DNA from: Portulaca oleracea
Taxonomy: Eukaryota > Streptophyta > Magnoliopsida > Caryophyllales > Portulacaceae
Direction of reading: 5' to 3'
DNA: 64,000 bases
Assembly (NCBI GenBank): GCA_029582165.1
Contig: CM055893.1
Span: forward strand, 25,705,179-25,769,178
Below are positions 56,093-64,000 of the stretch, one piece after another. The position numbers and the translations under genes are program-made. Position 1 is the first letter of the stretch. Every line of letters starts with the position of its first letter. The notes beneath the pieces were generated by a model. The model did no database searches. It was not told the DNA's origin and saw only the letters and a program-made list of their open reading frames with translations.

Positions 56093-57126
56093 AAGAATGG
56101 ATTAGGTCAAGCTACGACCTAAAACAAGCACCCGGGAGAGGTACAAGTTACTTCCCCTACCTTTAGTGTTTTCCTTTTATTTTCTGCATTTTTATTTCTT
56201 TTGATTTTCGTTTTCGATTTGTTAAGGATGAGAAAAAGAAAAAAAACTGGAAAAAAGGTGAAAAAAAAATTGAGGGTGAAAAGAAGATTTGTGAAGGAGA
56301 TGATTCATGGTAGTTTTGATTGTTGAAAGGTGTCCTTGGAAGTTGTTGAGTGAGCAAGAAAAGAGGGTTGATAATGAGAGAGTAGAATTTTGAGACTTAA
56401 AATTTTTTCCAAGTTTTTGAGTCTTGTAGGTGCTGGGGAGAGGCCGAAGGGGACCGTACCCACGATAGGATTCACCGTAGCCACGGTCCCAAAACAGCAC
56501 TTTTGAGTAGATTTTTGACCGACGGAGACTGTACCTATGGTAGGCTTCACCGTAGCCACGGTCAAGTTATGGCAAGTTTCTCCAAATTTTGGCCCAACGA
56601 CTATACCGTACCTACGGTAAATTTAGCCGTAGCCACGGTCGCAGAACAACAACTTTACCCTAAAAATATGGCCGAGTGAGACCGCACCTACGGTCCAAGG
56701 GACCGTACCTACGGTCTCTCGAGCTGCCGCGAAATGTCGGGGGTTTCAACGCTTCTCTCCCTCATTTTCACTCATTTCTTTTCCTTCTCTTTCACTCGAA
56801 AACACTCCTTCTCAAACCAAACCTTCATTCCCTTGCCCTAATTGTCCAACTCTCTCACAAATCCATCCTCCCCACTCATTACCTCTGCGATTTCTGTGCC
56901 CTAGCCGCGCTCTTCACCATTTTCGCACCTTGTAAAAGCTTCTCAAGTACAAATTCTGGGTTTTGTTCGTTGTGGGGTTCGAAAATTGTAAAGGAGAGGT
57001 TCCCAAGTCTTCAACTCAGGTACCTCTTGCTTTTAGTGCATCAAAGTTCATTTTTCTTGCTAATTTTGGGTGTTGTGTGCAAATTTCTCTGTCTAGACCT
57101 AAGGTTCTTGAGTGTTGTACACTAGA
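56093..57126 (+). other. Leader between pol and third ORF, family B right copy
   Basis: A/G-rich 56220-56400, palindrome cluster 56451-56716, then a pyrimidine-rich leader. AACTCAG-GTACC (donor at 57020) and TTTCTCTGTCTAG (acceptor ending 57096) could bound a 77-nt intron just before the ORF start at 57127. The 149-codon frame at 56676-57125 is not called. The layout parallels the family A leaders. Confidence 0.65.
56451..56716 (+). repeat. Palindrome cluster upstream of the third ORF, family B
   Basis: About nine copies of ACCGT-NNNN-ACGGT-like motifs, including ACCGTAGCCACGGT (three times), ACCGTACCTACGGT (twice) and ACCGCACCTACGGT. Same motif as in the family B LTR. Confidence 0.85.
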
Positions 57127-58610
57127 ATGGTGAAACCAAAAAGGGGTCGACCTAATAAGCCTTCTCCATCAACACCCTATTTGTCATCTTCTCTCAAATC
57201 GAGAAGGACCCAACCAGCTACATTCATCAGGAGTTGCCGTCGTGCTAAGGTTACTTTTCGTGGTGAGCCACATAAGTCTCGCTATGATGAACTCCAAGAG
57301 CGGAAAATCTACGCTCCGCAGATTTGCATTGATGAGACAATCAATACTCTTTATTGTCGGTCTAGTTTCGACATTCTTACTCATGTACTTGGTTGGAAAA
57401 CACTTCACAACATCAAGGAACCAATTGTAGACAAGCCTATGCTTGAGTTCTTGAGTTCAATTGAAGTCTTTACCGATGGGTATCCTGAGGTAATTTTCAA
57501 CTATAGAGTGGATGATAGAGAGATAGATTATTCTGTTCAAGAGTTTTGGAAAGCTTTGGAACTGCCAGAGGATGGGGTATACTTCTGGGAGTGTGAGGAT
57601 TTCAACGAACAAGAAGCGTGGAAGAGTTTGACTTGTTGGAGAAGAGCACCTGTTGACTCAGAAGAAGGCCAGGCGAAAAATTCTATTGCCTTGAAAAAAC
57701 TCGAGCACGAGATTTCTGTAATCCTGCTGTCCGGTTATTCCATTTGGTAATTGCTGATTCAGTGTTTGGGCTAGATGAGGAACGCTCGAGTGTCCGTAAG
57801 GAAGATCTTTTCATAATTTACAATACTTTAAAGAGGCGCCGAGTGAACTTAGGCTCGTGCATTCTGCATTGGTTGTGGGAGATGAGTAGGACTGATAACT
57901 TCACCAACTTGGGAATGGGTCATGTTATATGTGATTTCCTCCAGAAACAAGGGTTTAGTGCCTACCTTCGGAAGTGGAAGCCACGTTATGTGCCTATCCC
58001 CATTGATAGGGGATTGTTGATCCAAATGGAGATAATTTCTGAGCGCCAATCACGCACCGTTTACCATCATTGTTATGACGATAAGAGAACTCGCATTCCT
58101 CTTCACCCCACTCATGCTGAGGAGTGGCTCGATATTGCAAATACTGAAAATTGGTCATGCGGACAATTTTATTGTTGGCTGAGGAAAATTGGCGGTGCAC
58201 CTATCCCTATTTCTAGTTTGTTAGAAGAGTTTGAGGAGAGTGATCATGAAGAGATGCCAGGGAGCTCAGCACAGCTTGGTAATTTGAACCGCGTTATTTC
58301 TTCAATCAAAAGTTTGAGTGTTGAGATTCGTGAGCAGAACAAACTCCTCCGTTCTCAAGTAAAGTTGCTCGAGGATCAACAAAAGGAGATTGTGAACATC
58401 CAACGACACCTGCAGCGTCATGAAGAGTACCTCCGCCAGCAAAACCACTTCATGCGAGATTGGGGTTTTCAGCACTACACTGTTGAGGGCCATATCCCAG
58501 CACCTCTGGACTATGTAAATCCCAGCACCTCTGTAGGTGTCTCGAGTCCTTTTGGCATGTTTTGGTGTTCTCTCAAAGTCGGCTGGAATTGGCTTGTGGT
58601 GGTCTTTTGA
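57127..58610 (+). pseudogene. Third ORF of family B, right copy, one frameshift and altered C-terminus
   Basis: Starts ATG 57127, MVKPKRGRPNKPSPS (AT-hook-like KRGRP). The frame is open to about 57675, where a shift (EEGQAKNSIALKK against EEGQVKFYCPEES in the left copy) moves it into the frame ending at 58610. Central blocks YPEVIFNYRVDDREIDYSVQ, CILHWLWEMSRTDNFTNLGM and SERQSRTVYHHCYDDKRTRI are well preserved; the coiled-coil-like KSLSVEIREQNKLLRSQVKL is near 58310. A deletion between two CCCAGCACCTCTG repeats (58497 and 58523) fuses the tail to non-coding sequence. Role unknown; likely nuclear. Confidence 0.85.
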
Positions 58611-60606
58611 TTGTCTTTTGATTGTATATTGGTTGTCTTTTGGTTGTCTTTGGGATGTCTTGGTCAGTTGTTGGTCGTTCTTTTGGCCGGTGGTGGCTTA
58701 TTTTGCTTGGTTTTTGATTGTATTTTAGTTGTGAATGATCGATTCGGGCAATGTAACGAATGTTTGTTTTAATGAAAAGAAATGAATCAAGTCTGCTCGG
58801 TTAGTTTGTGTTGAGCTTCACCCTTATTTCCCGCCTCAATGAGTGAGATTCGGGGATAAGGTATGTCATTGGCAATAAATATTTTGTTTATAGTTTTCCT
58901 TTCCTTCTTTTTAGTTCCTTTTTGTTAGGAGTTTAGTTAGTTAGTTTTCTTTTATTTTATTTTCGATCTCGCATGCGGATTTTGTCATATGTAAAGTCAT
59001 CTTTTGCTCTAATATTGTTGTGATTCACTTGAACGAAGACTTCGGATCATCGCTTGAACAATTTTGAAGAGCTCAAGGTAATATCTTTCCACCTTACTCT
59101 TTTTATGTGAATTATCTTCATGATCCGTCGTATGCTTGTTTTTCTTTTGGGTGGCGAACTCCCTTGAGTGTTTATGTTGGGATTTTCTTGCTGTTGGAGC
59201 CGTGTGGGCTCGGGTCGCCACCGCTTCATTTGCTAGTTGTGTTCCTTTTTTTTTTTTTTTTATAGGTTCTCTACCCCTTTCTTGTGTCACCTTCCCACAA
59301 TGAGGGCATTGTGGGGTTTTAAGTGTGTGGTGGAGGGGGGGGGGGGGGGAGATAATTGCTTCAAAGGGTAGATCACCAAGATTTTTGTTTTTGTTTTCCC
59401 AGTTTTTGCTTAAAATTTGAAAAACTTTTGTGTGAAAAAGGAGAAAAAAGGGAGTGAAAGCTTTAAAAGTTTTCTTTTAGTTTTCGTTTTCGCTTTATTT
59501 CTTGGATCATGTTGTCGAAATTAAGAAGCCGTTCTTAATCTTCTTTAAAAGAAACTGGTTTGAGCATTTTTCGACCTTGTCTTGGGTACGAGTCATGACT
59601 TATCTCTTTAGATGTCCTTCATCAAGTGCCTAGTGAAACCCCCGATTCCTTTCACGTTCTGTTTGAAGTCGGAAGATTCTAGGGGTTCGTGTCCGAGCTT
59701 ATTTACTTTTTCCCGTTTAATAAAAACAAAAGCAAAGTTAAAACCAAAATGAAAAAAGAAAGCAAAAGCTACAATAACCGGATTAAGTGAGGCGTGTCGC
59801 TGAATGACATTAACCACCATACACTTAGCCAACTTACACGGGCCCGGTATTAGCGGTACGACGCTATTACCCCTTAAACTCCTCCCATATCGAATTCTCG
59901 GCGGAGGTGTGTATGGAAAAGACTGTGTTGGGAGTGTAAACCCGATATTTGGGCCGTCCAATTCCTGAAAGTAAGGCTAATACCGACTTTTAAAAGAAAA
60001 ACAAAAGAGAAAAGAAAAAAAAAAACAATTTCGTCGGTAAGACCAACCAAAAAGAAAAGAAAGTTGGTGGTTCTTAAAGTGTGGGGCCTATCCTTGCATC
60101 ACCTACGACCCTCACCAAGCCAAGGGCGACCAAATGCGGGGAAGGGCAACTTATGCCTTGTTTGTTCGTTGTTTTTAGTTCGGACATAAGTCCTTGGAGT
60201 CTTTTGGATTCGGTTAGAACCCACTAGCACTAATGCACAAGGGGTTTTGCTTGGCATTAGGTGTAGGAAATCGAAAATCTCAAAGACTTTTGCTTGGGAT
60301 AGGGGATTGTGAGATGCTCATAACGATTCCTTTTGGAGGCTTAATAACATTTTCTTAGTTAAGGTTGCAAGATCCTTTGAATCGATGTTTTTGTTTCTCT
60401 TTCCTTTTGTTTTCTTCAGTTTGTTTTCACTTTCCCTCTCTCCTTTTTCTTTGGCTTTTGTGGATATAGCCGCTGCAAACCCTCACGAGTCTATCTCGTC
60501 CACCCGGGCTGCCGGGGGGTTCAAAAGGCTTGGTGCATACGCTAAGTGCACTCGTTTCTCTTCTACGACCGAGGAGTTTGTGTTAGTTTAGGTAGTTTTT
60601 GTCTCG
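58611..60606 (+). other. Non-coding tail of family B right copy, with internal G-run module
   Basis: Inverted match to 37905-40000. It contains at 59294-59315 a perfect hairpin CCCACAATG-AGGG-CATTGTGGG, then TTTTAAGTGTGTGGTGGA and 15 consecutive Gs (59335-59349). Scattered poly-T and A/G-rich runs; no conserved protein. The frames at 59009-59290 and 59608-59961 are antisense low-complexity readings. Confidence 0.75.
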
Positions 60607-60647
60607 TTTTGCTCGGAACGAGCAAAAGTTTAATTGTGGGTGGGGGG
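60607..60647 (+). promoter_or_regulatory. Polypurine tract and hairpin, family B right copy
   Basis: Hairpin TTTTGCTCG-GAA-CGAGCAAAA (60607-60627), then GTTTAATTGTGGGTGGGGGG directly before the LTR start TGTTTAGACC at 60648. Confidence 0.75.
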
Positions 60648-62368
60648 TGTTTAGACCTAATTTTGTGTCTAAATACCGCCTAAATCCTTAGGCTTTTGAC
60701 TCGTTTCGCGGTTTAATTTAATAATTTTTAATACGTTTTTGGTTATTTTGTAGATTCCAGAGTTTTTACTCAAAACATGGAAAAAAGGGCCATTTTGTAG
60801 CTATTTTGGGAATCCTGAGATTTCCCGGGTCATGGTCAATGCAAAGACAAAGGAAGCGGGAAGGCTGGACACGTCGAGAGGATAAAAAGTTAGACTTTCT
60901 TTGAAGTTGGCGAGCTCGACTGCACGTACCCACTGATCTGAAGACCGCACCCACGGTGAGTGTAAGGCATGACAAGGAGGTGAAGTGACCGAGCTTGACC
61001 GTACCCACGGTCTCAGGAGACCGCAGCTACGGTGGGTGCAAGACATGAGCAGCAGGTGAAGTGCCCGAGTGAGACCGTACTCACGGTCTTAGGGTACTGC
61101 ACCCATGACGGTGCCAAGGAGAGAAATCTCACCTGATCTAAATCGCCAGACCGCACCCACGGTCATCTCACACCGCGCCTACGGTGCTGCGAAGAAGAGA
61201 GAAATCTGCAGGAGTTACGCAGGACCGTAGCCACGATCTCATAGACCGTACCTACGGTCCCCTGCAGATTCTCATTCTGCTGCTTAATGAAGTGACGAGT
61301 TTTGAGTAACTAACTTAGCTTGTATATATTGTTTTAAGGTCTTTTAGCCCAGGGGGATCAATGAGGGATCAATTAGAGATCAATTAGAGGGAGATTAGAT
61401 AGACTAGAGAGTTTAGAGAGAACTTTTATCACATTTTAGCTTTCAATTAGAGTGATTCTTTAGTGATTAGTGAGAATTCATACTTGGATTATTGTTCTTG
61501 CACTGGATTTATATTGAAGATTTGAAGACTTATATTATTTTTGGAGCATTGGATTCTCATTCTTCTAGAGTATCTTCTTTCGGCATCAAATTAATGAGCA
61601 TTTCTTAACTCTTACTCTCTTTAGTTCATCTAATTACTCTTTAATCTCTGTTTTTCTTATTAGATTACTTGGTGTTTGTTGATTGTTGCTATTGTTGCTT
61701 GGAATTTCTAGATACTTTCTATTTGAAGCATGAATGAAGTTATTATCATGTTTAGCATGCTAGATAAGATGATTAGAGGCTAGAACCCTTATGGGTTAGG
61801 GAGAAACTAAGGACGTGAATGGTGTATTTAGATTGGATTAGTAACTTAGGAGGTAATTTGTAGTGGAATCAACTTCCCGCTCCTATTTTACCCTCAAGTG
61901 GGATGTATTTAGGATACGGAAGATCCCGAATACATCCAACACTTGGGTTAGAAGGTCGGAACTGGGATAGTTAGTATTCTATTCACGAAAGTGAATAGGA
62001 GCTAACTAGAGAGTCCCGTTCTCTTAACCCTCCGGGTCCGTGGAGGGCCTGTAGGAAGTTAATCCGGATTATCCTTGAAAAAGGAAATCCGGTGGGTTTA
62101 TTTTAACGGGATTGTCATTTTATTCCACTATTTTATTGCTTTCTAGTTGCGAAACCCTCTTCCTAATCACCGTTTGCGTCCCGAAATCTCTCGACACCCA
62201 TAGTTTCCATTTGACTGAACCATAGTTGTGTTTGTTCAGTTCGTCAATTGCAACCTCCTTGTTATCCTGTGATCTTGAACCTTTCCTAGGGTCGATTAGT
62301 TTTAGCCAAGGCCCCTAGCTCCCTGAGAGAGAACGACAATATCGAGGTCTTACAAAAACCACGTTACA
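60648..62368 (+). repeat. Family B LTR, right copy, 1721 bp, shared by two units
   Basis: Starts TGTTTAGACCTAATTTTG and ends CCACGTTACA. It is preceded by a polypurine tract (as a 3' LTR) and followed by a PBS and gag (as a 5' LTR), so one LTR serves two internal regions. Confidence 0.9.
60918..61260 (+). repeat. Palindrome cluster in right family B LTR
   Basis: About ten ACCGY-NNNN-ACGGT units such as ACCGCACCCACGGT, ACCGTACCCACGGT, ACCGTACTCACGGT and ACCGTACCTACGGT, 270-612 nt into the LTR. Confidence 0.85.
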
Positions 62369-62373
62369 CAAAA

Positions 62374-62390
62374 TGGAGCCGTTGCCGGGG
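62374..62390 (+). other. Primer-binding site, family B downstream unit (tRNA-Asp)
   Basis: TGGAGCCGTTGCCGGGG, one mismatch (A for C at position 4) to the tRNA-Asp complement used by family A, 5 nt after the LTR end. Confidence 0.9.
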
Positions 62391-62638
62391 AGCAAGCGCA
62401 CCTAGCTTAGCTTTTTGTCTGTAGGTTGTTTAAGATCATTTCATTTGCTAGAGATTTTGTTGTCCTTGGTTATTGGGAATTTGACTCTACTATTTGTTCC
62501 TTTTGTGCATGCAGACTCGATCTTAACGAGGCCAAACTCCTATAACTCCACCCGAATCCGGAAAGTATTATTCGCCAAGCTAACGCCGGCTCGAGACGAA
62601 GAAGACAACAAAGGGAGCGAGAGACGATCGAAATTCCA
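62391..62638 (+). other. Gag leader of the downstream family B unit
   Basis: Contains CATGCAGACTCGATC (62508-62522), the counterpart of the ATGCAAAAG start used in family A gag. In this frame it meets a stop (TAA) within six codons, and an arginine-rich segment (SRRRRQQRERETIEIP) continues in the frame entering 62639. A frameshift near the start is likely. Confidence 0.55.
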
Positions 62639-63988
62639 ATGACTGACGAAGAGCAAGATCCAACTCGGACCTTAGCATCATATTCCTTACCATCATCGGG
62701 TACGAGAGGCGATCCCATCATATTACCTGCATTACCTCCAAACGCATCATTCGAGTTTAAACCATATTTGTTGGAGATATTTGAGAACACTCCGTATCAT
62801 GGAGGAGAGCATGAAAATCCCATCGACCACATCAACAAGTTCGAGCAACGCATCGGTTTCATACAAATGAATGGAGTCACCGCCGAATACATGAAGCTGA
62901 AGTTTTTCCCTCCCACTTTGAAGGGAAAAGCATTATTGTGGCTCAACACGTTTCCGCCGGGAACCTATTCTACATGGGATGCCCTTAGCCGCGACTTTCT
63001 TCAAAGGCTTTTCCCCAATGATGAGACGTGTAGGTTGAGGCAAGCCATCATGAGTTTCAAACAAGAATCCGATAAGCCGTTATTTGAAGCGTGGGGGAGA
63101 TTCAAGGGTCTCCAATGGAGGTGTCCACACCACAACCTTGAGGATTGACTATTATTGCATCACTTCTATTCCGGACTGAGTGGCTCTTTGCGCGAATCCA
63201 TTGATCATGCCTCGGGAGGCATGTTTCTCAAGAAGACGGAGGAAGAAGCAAATGTGTTCCTCCATGAGTTATCTCAAAATTCTCCACATTGGGGAGGCGG
63301 CCGTAGTCCTAGTGATGGACGTCCTTCTTTAGAGAGTAATCCTACTATCAAATTTCTCATGAACGCCGTTCTAGAGATGCAACAGAAGAAGGCCTTGGAA
63401 GAGACTATGAGGCAAGTAAAGGCAGCTCAAGAGGTACCAATGATTATTCCGGATTCCCGAGCTCTTGTGTGTGATTTTTGTGGAGGGCCACATTCTTTTC
63501 AAAGGTGTGAGGAATATCAAGCCGAGCAAGTCCAAGCTATCTATCATAATAATAACCTTTCCTATCCCAACTCAAATCATATTCGTCCTCATGGGAATTA
63601 TGCCTACAACCAACAAGCTCCACAAAACCATAATCCACCCCCCGGTTTCTCAAACCAAAACCGCTGCCAGTACCAACAAAGCCCTCACCATAGTCAAACC
63701 TCCCAAGTTTCCAAACCATCACAACAAGAATTTTCCTTTGAGAAAATCCTACAAAAGATCTCCTTAACTCAAGATAAGATGTCCTTAGCTCAAGATAGGG
63801 ACCAAGCACGCATAAAGAATCTTGAGTTACAAATGGCTCAAATAGCACAACAATCAAAACCTACTCAATCCCTTCCTAGCCAACCTCAACCGAATCCCAA
63901 GGGGCAACTTAATGTTATTACATTGAGGAGCGGTAGGGAGATTGAAGGGCCTAGGATGGTGGAAGAGGATGTTTTGGGTGTCAAATAG
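62639..63988 (+). pseudogene. Family B gag, with one in-frame stop
   Basis: Starts at ATG 62639 (MTDEEQDPTRTL), though the true start may lie upstream. The capsid domain is clear: NPIDHINKFEQRIGFIQMNG, then FFPPTLKGKALLWLNTFPPG, then RWRCPHHNLED as WRCPHHNLED at 63118-63147. A TGA at 63146-63148 sits where Trp is expected; the same frame continues at 63149 with LLLHHFYSGLSGSLRES to 63988. A zinc knuckle CDFCGGPHSFQRC lies at about 63468-63506, followed by a Gln/Pro/Asn-rich region and NVITLRSGREIEGP, the gag-protease linker motif. A TAG at 63986-63988 ends the frame. Protease and RT would lie beyond the window. Confidence 0.9.
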
Positions 63989-64000
63989 GGTGATGTGGTA

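Noticed and set aside
56676..57125. 149-codon plus frame before the third ORF
   Set aside because: Pyrimidine-rich leader, no domain, and it overlaps both the palindromes and a possible intron.

Overview
This window is repeat-dense plant nuclear DNA, most likely from a eudicot. Almost everything in it is a transposable element or a broken gene. Evidence for a plant: Ty3/gypsy elements with a primer-binding site that exactly matches the 3' end of plant tRNA-Asp, an En/Spm (CACTA) transposon end, plant-type LINE and copia fragments, hAT-like short elements, and a fragment of a chloroplast-type beta-amylase gene. No intact host gene, tRNA, rRNA or CRISPR array was found.

Layout. 1-2734: a CACTA transposon end with subterminal repeats. 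3449-4170: a LINE endonuclease fragment. 4713-5152 (minus): the N-terminal part of a BAM1-like beta-amylase, cut off from its probable 5' leader (8694 onward) by a 3.5-kb solo LTR (5179-8693). 9493-10906: a second solo LTR. 10912-14568: a copia LTR/gag remnant, itself interrupted by a small element (11180-13268) with 79-bp palindromic terminal repeats. 14569-17440: a LINE reverse transcriptase and RNase H, split by a third solo LTR (14724-16443). 17455-17700: a hAT-like MITE. 17723-29917 (minus): element A1, an Athila-like gypsy element with a truncated 3' LTR. 29918-35402: an unclassified repeat remnant holding a fourth solo LTR (30972-34244). 35403-36147: a hAT-like 5' end. 36148-62368: two half-copies of a second Athila-like family (B) head to head, forming a 5.3-kb inverted repeat. 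The left copy is split by the complete element A2 (40132-53470, target duplication TCCTC). 62369-64000: PBS and gag of a further family B unit that shares the LTR at 60648-62368.

Each Athila-like element has the order LTR, tRNA-Asp PBS, gag-protease-RT-RNase H-integrase, a long non-coding leader, a third ORF, a ~2-kb non-coding tail, a polypurine tract and the LTR. All gag-pol reading frames here are broken by stops and frameshifts. The third ORF is intact only in A2. It carries basic nuclear-type N-terminal sequence instead of envelope features.

The most interesting pattern is shared by families A and B. Short palindromes (CACGGACCGTG in A; ACCGTR-NN-YACGGT in B) cluster about 270 nt into each LTR and again just upstream of the third ORF. 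A hairpin-plus-G-run module occurs twice per element, once at the LTR and once just after the third ORF. I know of no description of either, but I could not search. The functions proposed below are inference.
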